A stretch of 64,000 nucleotides of DNA from JAEUIE01 sp046350055 (lineage in GTDB: Bacteria > Planctomycetota > Planctomycetia > Gemmatales > HRBIN36), in the NCBI GenBank assembly GCA_046350055.1, contig JAXMBC010000001.1:4898001-4962000 (forward strand), written 5' to 3'. Positions 32,903 through 43,400 of this stretch are shown here, in pieces. Within the stretch, counting starts at the first letter, position 1. Each line of letters opens with the position of its first letter. Made by a program: the position numbers and the translations under genes. The notes under the pieces were generated by a model. The model was not told where the DNA came from. It searched no databases and saw only the letters and a list, made by a program, of their open reading frames with translations.

Positions 32903-34450
32903 CTATGCACCTGCAGGGTCCTGGCCATTCACCCAGGCCCCGCCTAGCTTCTGGTACTCCTTCGGCACCAGCAGGCTGCCCTTCGGATCGCCCTGGTAGC
33001 CTTGAATCTCGTTAGGCTTGCCACGGGCTTTGCTCCGCTTTTCCCAGTTGCTGGCCCAACTACCGTTGCCTTCCACTGCCTTGCGCAGTTCCTTGTTCCA
33101 GAACATCACCTGGCCGTGGCGATAGCTCTGCACGCCGAGGTTTACCGTCGTGAATGCTGCAGCACCCAGTTCGGCATTGCTCATCGTCTCCGGTTTGCGA
33201 GACTTACAGCACTCGAGGAAGTCTTCCCAGAGGGCGTAGGTATCGGTGTTGTAGCTGTACTTCCCGAGCTTGCTGTCATCGACCAGCGGGCTGGCGACAA
33301 ACTCGCCCTTCTCGTCAGTCTTGCCCCGGGCTGGTGCAGGTCCACCCTTGCCCAGCTTCTGGGGAATGATCTCGTAGCCCATCCGTTTCTCAGCATTGCG
33401 GGCAAACTTGAGTGTGCCAAGATGGCCACGGATCACTTCCTCGATGGCGTAGTCGTTGATCATCGTCGCAGTGATGACAAGCTGGCAGCCTTCGTCATAG
33501 TCAGCCACAACGGTAGCGACATCGGGAACATCGCGTTCATCGTACTCCAGGTAGATACCACCTGAACCGGTGACACGGGCGGGGTACCTCACACCCATCG
33601 CAGCAATCATATGCGTGGTCTGGTGCACGAAGAGATCGGTGAACATGCCGCCACCGAATGGCCAGTAGCAACGCCATTGTCCGTACACAGCACGGTCGAA
33701 AGGCTGCTGCTCGGGCTTGGGACCGATGGCCACACCATTCACATCGTACTTGTAGCCCAGGAACATATCCCAATCGATGGTCTTGGGGTTCATGTCCTTC
33801 GTCAGCTTGTAATAGCGCCACTGGCCTTCGTTGGAATTGCGATAATAGCTGGTCTGCCCCTGGGCTACGTGGCCGATGTTGCCCTTGCGAATGTACTCAT
33901 TGGCCATGCGCCAGATGGGGTTGGCCATCGACTGCACACCGACAGACATCACCCGGTTGTTTTTCTTCTGCGCATCGACGACGGCATGTGCTTCCTCAAT
34001 GGTGCGCGTCATCGGCTTTTCGCAGTAGACATCCTTGCCGGCAGACATGGCATCAATCGACATCTTGGCGTGCCAGTGATCGGGACTGGCGATACAAGCG
34101 ACATCCACTTCCTTGCTATCCAGTAACTGCTGATAGTTCTTGGTGACCATCTTCTTGTCGTCGGGATTGACCTTCAGTGCCTCAGCAGCAGGATAGAGGC
34201 CACGATTGATTTCCTTGTTGCCATCCCAGACATCGCAGACGCCTGCAACACGGACTGCTTTGCCTTCGCTGATCATCGTGTTGATGATCTTGATGTGCGA
34301 TTCCATCATGCGACCGCCGGTACCGAGAAACGCGATACCTATCTTGTCGTTGGCTCCAAGAACTTTGCTGTAGGACTTGGCGGGCAGGGAAAGAACAGCA
34401 GCACTAGCCGCAGCTGTGCCGAGGAAACCGCGGCGATGAATGGAAGACAT
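32903..34450 (-). CDS. Tat-exported Gfo/Idh/MocA-family oxidoreductase
   Basis: 515 residues. The twin-arginine signal HRRGFLGTAAASAAVLSLPA is followed by the Rossmann start KIGIAFLGTGGRM, DVACIASPDHWHAKMSIDAM, the conserved dinucleotide-site motif VYCEKPMTRTIEEA and the C-terminal substrate domain (GGGMFTDLFVHQTTHMIAAM). Family enzymes oxidise or reduce sugars or other polyols with tightly bound NAD(P); export folded by Tat fits a bound cofactor. This planctomycete subgroup is large; the substrate is unknown. GGAGG lies 5 bases before the ATG, the strongest ribosome site nearby. Confidence 0.93.
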   Translation of the reverse strand: MSSIHRRGFLGTAAASAAVLSLPAKSYSKVLGANDKIGIAFLGTGGRMMESHIKIINTMISEGKAVRVAGVCDVWDGNKEINRGLYPAAEALKVNPDDKKMVTKNYQQLLDSKEVDVACIASPDHWHAKMSIDAMSAGKDVYCEKPMTRTIEEAHAVVDAQKKNNRVMSVGVQSMANPIWRMANEYIRKGNIGHVAQGQTSYYRNSNEGQWRYYKLTKDMNPKTIDWDMFLGYKYDVNGVAIGPKPEQQPFDRAVYGQWRCYWPFGGGMFTDLFVHQTTHMIAAMGVRYPARVTGSGGIYLEYDERDVPDVATVVADYDEGCQLVITATMINDYAIEEVIRGHLGTLKFARNAEKRMGYEIIPQKLGKGGPAPARGKTDEKGEFVASPLVDDSKLGKYSYNTDTYALWEDFLECCKSRKPETMSNAELGAAAFTTVNLGVQSYRHGQVMFWNKELRKAVEGNGSWASNWEKRSKARGKPNEIQGYQGDPKGSLLVPKEYQKLGGAWVNGQDPAGA

Positions 34451-34715
34451 CGGAACCTCCGTGTGGAAGGAGAGTGGTGAAGATGGGGGACATTATGCCA
34501 GATGGGTAAGGAAATGCTACGGGCGATTGAGAAGATGCAGGTTTTTCTGTCACAGACTGGAACTTCATCGTTACTTGAGAATGAGGAAGTTACGCTCTTT
34601 TCCGGGCCTGCGGTTGACTTCAACCTGTTGTGATTTACGATGAGGTATCCCACCGAACAGGTAAAGAAGTCCGCTGCTGCCCACTCCCGCGGTCGTGTTT
34701 CCTGGAGTTTCACCC

Positions 34716-36500
34716 ATGCAGCTACGCAGCACCATCAGTCGTGTGCGACTGAGTCTGGAATCGCTGGAAGAACGCTTGACGCCATCATGGTCGAGCACCC
34801 CACCTGCGACTCTCACCAGTTTGCCAGCGAGTTTCACCTCTATCACTCAGAACAGTGCAGGCGATGCTACAGGCAATGCGTCGATCGCTACCACCGAAAT
34901 TGACTGGTATCGGTTCACCGCAACAGCCTCCGGCGCCGCTACGTTTCAGGCACTCACACCTGCCAGCAATCTGGATACCGTGATTGCTGTCTACAACTCC
35001 AGCCGGGCACGGGTTGGCTACAACGACGATATCAGCAACACCAATCGCGATAGCCGATTCACGGTAAACCTGACAGCCGGGCAGACCTACTATTTCGGCG
35101 TCACCAACTACACCGGCACTGCAGGCGGTTCCTACACCTGGAGCCTCGATGGCGCTGCAGCCAGCGGGGGCGGCACCGATGACAGCTACGAGAACAACGA
35201 TACACGGGCGACTGCGTCGGTGCTGGGCTCTCTGACAGCCAGCCGCACCATCAACAATCTGGTAATGGCCGACGGCAACGACTGGTATCAGTTCACACTG
35301 CCCACAGCCGGAGCATCGGATGCCTCGGTTTCCATCAGCTTCCTGCACTCGCAGGGCGATCTCGACCTGGAACTCTACAACGCCGCCGGCACCCGCATCG
35401 GCAACTCCGACAGTGCCACGAACAGCGAGTTCATCTCACTCAGCGGCCTGGCCGCTGGCACTTACACGGTTCGTGTGCTGGGGTATAACGGCGCGAATAA
35501 TCCCAACTACAGCATGGTGCTCACGCCCGGCACCGGCGGAACCAGCACAGGCAACTTCGATATTCAGCTGCGTATGACAGGGCTGACAGCCAGCCAGCAG
35601 GCGATCTTCCAGCAGGCTGTGGCACGCTGGCAGCAGATCATCATCGGCGACCTTCCCGCTGCCACTTACAACGGCGTGGCTGTGGACGATCTGCTGATCG
35701 ATGCTTCCGCCAGCCCAATTGATGGTGCAGGCGGCATTCTCGGCCAGGCCGGTCCGGATCGCTTCCGTAGCGGATCGTCTCTGCCTTATCACGGGACCAT
35801 GCAGTTCGACTCTGCTGATCTGGCATCACTCGAATCCAGCGGTGGACTCATCTACACAGTCATTCACGAAATCGGCCACATCCTGGGCATCGGCACCATC
35901 TGGACGAATAAAGGATTGCTGAGCGGGGCGGGCACCTCCAATCCACTCTTTACTGGCGCCCAGGCAACTGCAGCATACAACAGCATCTTCGGCACCAATG
36001 CCTCTGGTGTGCCTGTTGAAAACAGTGGTGGCTCCGGAACCCGGGACAGCCACTGGCGAGAAACAACGTTTGGCAACGAACTCATGACGGGCTACCTGAA
36101 CAACGGTGCCAACCCCCTCAGTCGCATCACCGTCGGCTCCCTGGCTGACCTCGGCTATCAGGTCGATATGTCCAGGGCGGATTCCTACTCGCCACCAGGT
36201 GGTGCTCTGCGTTTCGGAGGCAGCGGGAGCAGCAGCGGCTCTGGCACAGCATTGCGACTGGCCGATCTGGATTGGCAGAATCTGACCAAACAGCATCCAG
36301 AGATCATCAGATCATCAAGCGTGAAATCGCTGCTGATCAACCTTGCTTCGCACACCACCACTACCACTTCGAAGCAGCAACAGCAAACCACCGATTCGCT
36401 GTTTACCAGCACCACGCCTGCAAAAACAGCCAGGACAACGAACATGACACTCACCAGCAAGGTGAGCACGTTCGATGCACTGAAAACTGTCAATCTGTGA
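34716..36500 (+). CDS. Extracellular M8-like (leishmanolysin-type) metalloprotease with PPC domains, copy 1
   Basis: 594 residues. The N-terminal tag RLSLESLEERLTPS (11-24) is the planctomycete extracellular/surface signal. Two pre-peptidase C-terminal (PPC) beta domains follow (EIDWYRFTATASGAATFQAL and NDWYQFTLPTAGASDASVSI). The catalytic domain has HEIGHILGIGTIW (His384, Glu385, His388), a third His in DSHWRE 58 residues after His388, and a Met-turn-like ELMTGYLN. HExxH with a distant third His is the M8 layout. The C-terminus is Ser/Thr-rich. GGAG lies 8 bases before ATG. A paralogue follows in tandem. Confidence 0.88.
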   Translation: MQLRSTISRVRLSLESLEERLTPSWSSTPPATLTSLPASFTSITQNSAGDATGNASIATTEIDWYRFTATASGAATFQALTPASNLDTVIAVYNSSRARVGYNDDISNTNRDSRFTVNLTAGQTYYFGVTNYTGTAGGSYTWSLDGAAASGGGTDDSYENNDTRATASVLGSLTASRTINNLVMADGNDWYQFTLPTAGASDASVSISFLHSQGDLDLELYNAAGTRIGNSDSATNSEFISLSGLAAGTYTVRVLGYNGANNPNYSMVLTPGTGGTSTGNFDIQLRMTGLTASQQAIFQQAVARWQQIIIGDLPAATYNGVAVDDLLIDASASPIDGAGGILGQAGPDRFRSGSSLPYHGTMQFDSADLASLESSGGLIYTVIHEIGHILGIGTIWTNKGLLSGAGTSNPLFTGAQATAAYNSIFGTNASGVPVENSGGSGTRDSHWRETTFGNELMTGYLNNGANPLSRITVGSLADLGYQVDMSRADSYSPPGGALRFGGSGSSSGSGTALRLADLDWQNLTKQHPEIIRSSSVKSLLINLASHTTTTTSKQQQQTTDSLFTSTTPAKTARTTNMTLTSKVSTFDALKTVNL

Positions 36501-36574
36501 GAGTGGAACCGCGAGGCTCCAGCTAAGCCTCAGACCACGCAAATCGACAAAGATATTCTTCTGTAGATCATGTG

Positions 36575-36597
36575 CAGGCGGGAGTTCCTCCCGCCTG
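36575..36597 (+). terminator. Hairpin terminator after protease copy 1
   Basis: CAGGCGGGAG-TTC-CTCCCGCCTG is a perfect 10-bp stem followed by TCCTGTTTA, 75 bases after the stop codon. It separates the two protease paralogues. Confidence 0.65.
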
Positions 36598-36624
36598 TCC
36601 TGTTTATCCAGAGTGGCTTTCTTG

Positions 36625-36652
36625 TTGACATTGCCTCGGCAAAACCTACTCT
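36625..36652 (+). promoter_or_regulatory. Candidate promoter for protease copy 2
   Basis: TTGACA at 36625-36630, a 16-base spacer and TACTCT at 36647-36652. It lies just after the upstream terminator and 60 bases before the start codon. The -10 is a weak match. Confidence 0.35.
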
Positions 36653-36711
36653 TGGGCAAGGCTGATTCCCTGCGTTGACAGGGCCATGTCAGCTTTCACC
36701 AGGAGCACTAC

Positions 36712-38463
36712 ATGCCTGTCGCCCCACGTCGCACACTTCAGCAAACAACCAAACTTCTACTGGAATCTCTCGAGGAGCGACTCACTCCCGCCTGGGCCAG
36801 CGTGCCCATCGCGGTGCTGCCCACACTGCCAGCGACCTCCATGAGCCTGACCCAGAACGACCTGGGCGACGTCTCGATGGATGGTGATATCAGCAGCGAT
36901 TCCGAAATCGACTGGTACTCCATTACTTCGCTCTCTACCGGAGCAGCAGTCTTCCAGGTCACCACGCCCAACAGTTCCCTCGATACCGTGATGGCCATCT
37001 ACAAGAGTAACAAGGCGCGATTGCAGTTCAGTGACAACATCAGCCCCTCCAATACCGATAGCCGCTTCACCGTCAACCTGGTGAAGGATCAAACCTACTA
37101 CCTCGGCATCACCAAGCTGAATGGCAGTCTGAATGGCAGTTACACACTGAAGATCGATGGAACCGGCAAGACCAAGCTGCCCGCCGATGATCGCTACGAG
37201 AACAATGATACCCAGGCTACTGCCTACAATGTCGGATCACTGACGTCGGAAAAGTCGTTCACCAACCTCGTCATGGCTGATGGTGAAGACTGGTTCCGCT
37301 TCACCCTTCCCACCGCTGGCTCGTCGACCAGTCTTGCTGCCATCTACTTTGATAATTCCCAGGGCGATCTCGACCTGGAACTTTACGATACGAATGGCAG
37401 CGTCATTCGCAGTTCCTCTTCCGCGGGCGATCAGGAAGAGTTTTCCCTGGAGGGGCTACCCGCAGGCAACTATTTTGTTCGCGTATTCGGCGAGACCAAT
37501 CCTGCGTACAACATGGTGCTGTCTCCCAAACTGGCACAAGGCGCTCCAGGTTTCACGATTCAGCTTCGCATGGCAGGCCTCAGCGTCGCACAACAGTCCA
37601 TCTTTTACCAGGCTGCCTTCCGTTGGTCTTCCATCATTACCAGCGATCTGCCCAATGCCCGCTACCAGGGCGTGAATGTTGACGATCTGCTTATTGAAGC
37701 CACAGCAGCCAACATCGATGGCCCGGGCGGAGTCCTGGGGCAGGCAGCCCCCGACCGCTTCCGTGGCAACGACCTGCCCTACCATGGCTTCATGGAGTTT
37801 GACAAGGCTGACCTTCTGCTGCTGCAGAATAGTGGACAATTACTCTCTGTCGTCCTGCATGAAATGGGACATGTGCTCGGCATAGGAACCATCTGGGACG
37901 ATCTGGGACTCCTTTCCGGCCCAGGCACCGACAATCCCAGCTTTACCGGACCACAAGCCACAGCTGCCTACAACTCCATCTTCGGCACTAGTCTCACCGG
38001 TGTACCTGTTGAAAACACTGGTGGCACTGGCACCCGTGAAAGTCACTGGCGCGAGAGCATTCTGAAGAACGAACTGATGACGGGCTACCTGAACACCGGG
38101 TCGAACCCGCTCAGTCGCATTACGGTGGCATCCCTGGCTGACTTGGGCTACACGGTAAATATCAACAAGGCTGACAACTATAACCCACCTGCCAGTTCAC
38201 TGCTGGCCGCGCCAGGTGGCAGCGACGCCAGTCTGGTGGGTGCTGCGATCCGGCTCGCTGATCTGGATGCTGGCTCTCCACTGGCAGCACAACCTGCCCG
38301 ACCTGCCCTTGCCCCTGCTGCACTGACATCGAATGCCACACGAAGCATGCAGCCATCGCTACAGCAAACGCTGGCTGCGGATACACTCTTTTCCGTGAAT
38401 GCCGGCAAGCCCGCCAAGCGGACCGCCAGTGTGCTGAATAGCAAGATCAGTACAAAGCTGTAG
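36712..38463 (+). CDS. Extracellular M8-like metalloprotease with PPC domains, copy 2
   Basis: 583 residues, a tandem paralogue of the preceding gene with the same order: tag LLLESLEERLTPAW, two PPC domains (EIDWYSITSLSTGAAVFQV, EDWFRFTLPTAGSSTSLAA) and the catalytic domain HEMGHVLGIGTIW (His383, Glu384, His387), ESHWRE third His at 445, ELMTGYLN. The zinc-site spacing is identical in both copies. AGGAG lies 6 bases before ATG. It has its own promoter-like site and an upstream terminator, so it is probably transcribed separately. The C-terminus is Ala/Pro-rich and differs most from copy 1. Confidence 0.88.
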   Translation: MPVAPRRTLQQTTKLLLESLEERLTPAWASVPIAVLPTLPATSMSLTQNDLGDVSMDGDISSDSEIDWYSITSLSTGAAVFQVTTPNSSLDTVMAIYKSNKARLQFSDNISPSNTDSRFTVNLVKDQTYYLGITKLNGSLNGSYTLKIDGTGKTKLPADDRYENNDTQATAYNVGSLTSEKSFTNLVMADGEDWFRFTLPTAGSSTSLAAIYFDNSQGDLDLELYDTNGSVIRSSSSAGDQEEFSLEGLPAGNYFVRVFGETNPAYNMVLSPKLAQGAPGFTIQLRMAGLSVAQQSIFYQAAFRWSSIITSDLPNARYQGVNVDDLLIEATAANIDGPGGVLGQAAPDRFRGNDLPYHGFMEFDKADLLLLQNSGQLLSVVLHEMGHVLGIGTIWDDLGLLSGPGTDNPSFTGPQATAAYNSIFGTSLTGVPVENTGGTGTRESHWRESILKNELMTGYLNTGSNPLSRITVASLADLGYTVNINKADNYNPPASSLLAAPGGSDASLVGAAIRLADLDAGSPLAAQPARPALAPAALTSNATRSMQPSLQQTLAADTLFSVNAGKPAKRTASVLNSKISTKL

Positions 38464-38471
38464 CCTGTGAA

Positions 38472-40364
38472 TCAGGCTCCGACCCGTTGCCAGAAATTGC
38501 GCAGCACCGTCTCACTGGAAGACGGTGCATGTGCACGGGCATAAGTCACGACGGCATAGAGATCAGCCAGCTTGCGGATATCCTGGTGGGCATGTTTGAC
38601 GGAATGGCCCAGGCGCTGGGCAAATTCCGTAGGTGTTTCATCCCGCTGCCTGCCCATGTGCTGTTCATGTGCCCAGGAATGCAGTGCCGCGAAGCTGTAG
38701 CGAATCATGTCTTCCATCGACCGGAAGTTGCCCGGGTTGTTCAACGGATTGCTGTACCAGGCAAACGGCCTGGGAGGCAACTCCGATTCCGGGTTGGGGA
38801 TCTCCATCAAATCGTTATCCTCTTTCCGCTGCGGAATCCAGCTTCTGAACCACGCCAGAATATCGCGCCAGATCTGTTTGAGCCCCTCGAGCAACTGCTT
38901 GCCCCACTTCCAAAGGGCAAAGAGGACACCAGCGATCAGCAAGGCATAGCCCAGCCATTTGAGCCAGGCCCAGGATGCCGATGACTGCTGTTCCTCTGGT
39001 GGAGGTTCGCTCTGCTGCTGCTGCTGTTCCTGCTCACGTTGCGCTTGTTCGTTCTGCTGTTCCTGCTCCTGCTGGCGGTTCTTTCCATTGGGATTGCGCT
39101 GATCCTGTTTTTCCTGATTGCCGGAATTGCTGCCTTCTTCGTTCTTCTGATTGTCCCCCTTTTGCTGATTCTTTTGCGAATTGCCCCCGCTCTGCTTTCC
39201 ACTCTGACTATCGCCCTTCTGATTGCTTTTGCCTGTTTCACCCTGTTTGGTATTGCCAGTCCCGCTGTTCTTGTCGCTCTGCCCCTGCTTGGAGGATTGC
39301 CCCTGCTGCTGCCCTGTCTTCCCTTTCATGTCAGGCTGGCCAGCCTGATTTCCCTTGCGATTGGGGGTAGATTCACTCTCATTCTTGTTCTGCTGTTTGT
39401 TGTTCGCAGCGTTCTGTTTGCTCTGGGGCCCACTCCCCTGCTTGTTGCTCTTCCCACCACTGGCCTCAAAGAAATGCGTGTCGTTGGCATCGCGGTCTTT
39501 GGAGGTGGCCCAGCCCAGCAGTTGCGACAGAGGATACTCCGCTTCGGGGCGAGGAAGCAAAATCGCACTCAGCACCATCAGTGCCAGGATCATGGCAGTG
39601 CCAATGCCCAGCCACATCGCTGTCATCGAGGCTGGCATGTGCAGCCGTCTGCCACGCAGGTAGCGACGCAGCCCCAGGAAACTCGTGGTCAGCAGCATCC
39701 CCAACCCGCAGCCCACATAGATGGTCAGCATCCAGAAGGCATAACGCCTGCCCTCGATATTCGTCGCAGGGATCATTGCCTGGCCAATTCCAAAAAGAGG
39801 CAAGGCCGCCAGAGAGAAGTAGACCACCATCAGTCCCGGCTTCTTCCTCTGCTGCTCTTCCGTGCGATCTGCCTGGTAGCTATCGAACCAGTGTGCTGAT
39901 TTGCTGGGACGGCTTTCCTCCGTGCCTGCATCCGTTTCAGCAGCATCCAGCAGACCGCCTCCATCTTCCTCATCGTCATCGTCCCAGGTTGAATCCTGCG
40001 TGAGCTTGTGGGCACTCCACCAGATGATCGACATCAGACTGAACGGAATGAGCCAGCCAAAGCCACCGAGTGCGCTTTTGGGAATATCCACGAAGCGGAT
40101 CATCGCCAGCCCCGCTGCGATGGCCAGCCCAATTCCATAAAGCCCGGCACGATCCGAAATATCTCCTCGCATGGAAATACGAGCGATAAGCACGGTCCCC
40201 ACAATGAAGAAGAAGAGGATCCACTTCATCTGCCCCATGAACGCGCCTGAATAGGCAAGCTCCAGCAGAAAGTAACACAACGAGCAGAGCAAGCCCATGA
40301 GCAGGGCAGGCATCAGCCCGCCTACTACATAGTCTGCCAGCGTTTTATCGAGTCGTTTGGCCAT
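38472..40364 (-). CDS. DUF4129-domain membrane protein with long Gln/Asn/Lys/Gly-rich linker
   Basis: About 630 residues from MAKRLDKTLADY. Several TM segments fill residues 15-120 and 180-290. A disordered linker about 310-490 is almost only Gln, Asn, Lys, Gly, Ser and Glu (runs such as QREQEQQQQQ). One more TM follows (WLKWLGYALLIAGVLFALW), then a C-terminal DUF4129 domain (YSFAALHSWAHEQHMGRQRDE ... LADLYAVVTYARA). DUF4129 often accompanies transglutaminase-like proteins; none is adjacent here. The function is unknown. The protein end lies 9 bases from the end of the convergent protease gene, with no terminator visible. Confidence 0.85.
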   Translation of the reverse strand: MAKRLDKTLADYVVGGLMPALLMGLLCSLCYFLLELAYSGAFMGQMKWILFFFIVGTVLIARISMRGDISDRAGLYGIGLAIAAGLAMIRFVDIPKSALGGFGWLIPFSLMSIIWWSAHKLTQDSTWDDDDEEDGGGLLDAAETDAGTEESRPSKSAHWFDSYQADRTEEQQRKKPGLMVVYFSLAALPLFGIGQAMIPATNIEGRRYAFWMLTIYVGCGLGMLLTTSFLGLRRYLRGRRLHMPASMTAMWLGIGTAMILALMVLSAILLPRPEAEYPLSQLLGWATSKDRDANDTHFFEASGGKSNKQGSGPQSKQNAANNKQQNKNESESTPNRKGNQAGQPDMKGKTGQQQGQSSKQGQSDKNSGTGNTKQGETGKSNQKGDSQSGKQSGGNSQKNQQKGDNQKNEEGSNSGNQEKQDQRNPNGKNRQQEQEQQNEQAQREQEQQQQQSEPPPEEQQSSASWAWLKWLGYALLIAGVLFALWKWGKQLLEGLKQIWRDILAWFRSWIPQRKEDNDLMEIPNPESELPPRPFAWYSNPLNNPGNFRSMEDMIRYSFAALHSWAHEQHMGRQRDETPTEFAQRLGHSVKHAHQDIRKLADLYAVVTYARAHAPSSSETVLRNFWQRVGA

Positions 40365-40476
40365 GATGCCATTGTGAACTAGATGGGGCCAGAAATCCAG
40401 ACTCATTCAAAGAGTCGCTTGATATTCATGGCAGGATGGTAGAGTATACATACTGGGTCGAATTCATGGAGCAGTC

Positions 40477-43400
40477 ATGACTGTGAGATCAGTTGTTCAA
40501 GCCCTTACGTTAGCAAGCGTCCTGTTATTAAGTTCTCATGCCGCCGAACCCCCCGATGCCCGGAAACAAGTCGTCTCCGCGGGCGAAGCATCCCGCGATG
40601 CCACGCTGTCGACTGCTCGCATCAAGCTCGAAGAAGGCTTCAAGGCAGAGCTCTATGCAGCGGAGCCTCTTCTGGCGAACCCCGTCGCATTCTGCTTCGA
40701 TAATACGGGCAGCATCTATGTCGTGGAGACTTACCGCATTCATGCCGGCGTCACCGACAACCGAAGCCATATGTACTGGCTCGATGATGACCTGGCCTGC
40801 AACACCGTGGCTGATCGCGATGCCAAGTACAGGAAGCACCTCAAGGACCAGTACAAGACCTACGAGAAGGAGGATGACCGCGTCCGCAAGCTGATCGACA
40901 GCACGGGCAAAGGCGGCAAGCCCGACAAGGCCTATGTCTTCTCCAACAACTACCGCAGCGGCGTGGATGGCATCGGAGCCGGTGTGCTTGCTCACCAGGG
41001 CAAAGTCTACTTCACCAACATCCCCAGCCTCTGGCAACTGGAAGGTGGAGTCCATGAAGCCACAACCAAGAAGGCCTTGTCAACCGGCTACGGTGTACAC
41101 ACCTCCTTCATCGGCCACGACCTCCATGGTCTGGCTGTCAGCCCGGTGGATGGCAAGCTTTACTTCAGCATCGGGGACCGCGGAGCCAATCTGACGACGA
41201 AGGAAGGCAGGAAGATCGAAGTGCCTCACTGCGGTGCGGTCTTTCGCTGCAACCCCGATGGCAGCGAACTGGAGCTCTTCGCCAAGGGGCTTCGCAACCC
41301 GCAGGAGCTGGCCTTCGACGACGCTGGCAACCTCTTCACTGGCGACAACAATTCCGATTCAGGCGATAGAGCACGCTTCGTTTACCTGCCCGAAGGGGCA
41401 GACTGCGGCTGGCACATCGGCTGGCAGTACATGGAGCAGCCTTACTCACGAGGGTGTTGGAATGCCGAGTACATGTGGCATCCGCCTCGTCCCGATCAGC
41501 CTGCCTTCATCGTTCCACCGATCACCAATATTGCTGACGGCCCCTCCGGCCTCGTCTACTACCCCGGCACCGGCTTGAGCGATCGTTACCAGAATCACTT
41601 CTTTATGGCCGACTTTCGTGGTTCGCCCACCAGCAGCGGCATCCGCAGCTTCGCCGTAAAGCCCAAGGGGGCGGGGTTCGAGCTGGTCGATAGCCACCAG
41701 TTCGCCTGGGGCGTGCTGGCCACCGATGTGGACTTCGGCCCCGACGGGGCGATGTACCTGCTCGACTGGGTCGAAGGCTGGGGAAAGACAGGCAAAGGGC
41801 GCATCCACCGCGTCTTCGATCCCAGGCACGATGGCAGCGCCATCGCGAAGGAAGTGAAGAGCCTGCTGGCCAGCGACTGGTCGAAGAAGAACGTAGATGT
41901 TCTCATCCAGCTACTGGGGCATGCCGACCGTCGCGTGCGGATGGAAGCACAAGCTACGCTGGTCAGGCATGAAGACATCACCACTGCGGTAGAGTCTTGC
42001 GTGAAGCTACTGAACAGTTCGGACAACCTTGCCGCCCGTCGCCATGCAATTTGGACCCTGGCCCAGATCTTTCAATCGAAGACTTCGACCATCGTCAAAC
42101 TGGTTGAGCAGTCGTTTGATCGCATCCTTGAACAAGGACCGCCCGATCTCGCCTTGCAGGTCCTGCGCCTCGGCATGAATCGGATGCTCTTCAACCTGAC
42201 TCCTGAACGCGCTGGCAAGCTCCTGCAGCATGAGGATGCCACTGTCCGCGCCCAAGCGGCACAGGTGATCGGCAAGCACGGACTGGTGGAACATCATGCT
42301 GCGATCCTGAAACTCATCGAGAATGCGGGCAACGATCCCTGGCTCCGCCATGCCGCCATTCAGGGACTTGTCGGCATCTATCGAGCAGATCCCAAGCTCG
42401 CCATGGAAGCTGCCCGTGCAGCTACTTCTGAAGCGGTGCAACTCGCCCAGGTCGTCGCCGCCCGCCGCATCGGTAACGATCAGCTTCTCAACTACCATCT
42501 GCTCAACAAGAACCTCACAGTTCGTTCGGAAGCCATCCGGGCTGCATATGATGAACCGGGCTTCCCCGTCTCCAAGGCTTCGCTTCATCACCTCACCATC
42601 AATAAAGCACTTCCCGATCAGGTGCAACTGCGGCTGCTGGCCAACTGGCTGCGGCATGGTGATGGCACTGCAGCCAAGGATATTGCCCTGTACTCCGCCA
42701 ACTCCGAAATGCCCGAAAAACTGCGGGTCGAAGCAGCAAGAATGCTCGGTGCCTGGGCAGCGCCATCGGGCCGCGACTGGGTGATCGGCCTCTGGCGACC
42801 CATCTCCGCTCGCGATGAAACTCACGCTCGCCGGGCGCTCGTCCGTACTTTCCCCGAACTGCAGAAGGGCAGCCCTCGCGTGCTGGCTGAAGCCATTCGT
42901 TCCGTCGAGAAACTCAAGCTCACTGAATTTGCTGGCGATGTCCTCAAGCTGGCTGAGCAAACGACTCAACCCACTTCCGTACGTCTGGCAGCACTTCAGG
43001 CCGCTGCCTCCTTCAAAGCAGCAGGATTGGATACGCTCACTGTCCAACTGCTTCGTGACAAGAACGCCGAATTACGCAAAGCAGCACAAGGCACACTGGT
43101 CAAGCTCGATCCCGCCAAGGCCACCAGCATCCTCAGCGATGTCCTGCTGAATGGTGAAGCCCGGGAACGTCAGGCAGCCATCGGGTTGCTCGCTGGTATG
43201 AAATCAGCCGCTGCCGATGCTGCCCTCTCCACCTGGGTCAATCGCCTGGCCGCTGGCGAGGTACCCGGGGAACTTCAACTGGAACTCGTCGAAGCCATCA
43301 ATCAGCGTAACAAATCGGACTGGAAGCCGAAGCTGAACGAAGGCTTGTCGCAACTCAAGAAGCAGGGCCCCTACCCTGAATATCGCCCAGCCCTGGTCGG

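Noticed and set aside
42007..43047. A 346-codon minus-strand frame in the HEAT/cytochrome gene
   Set aside because: Shadow frame; the plus strand has signal peptide, HEAT repeats and CxxCH.
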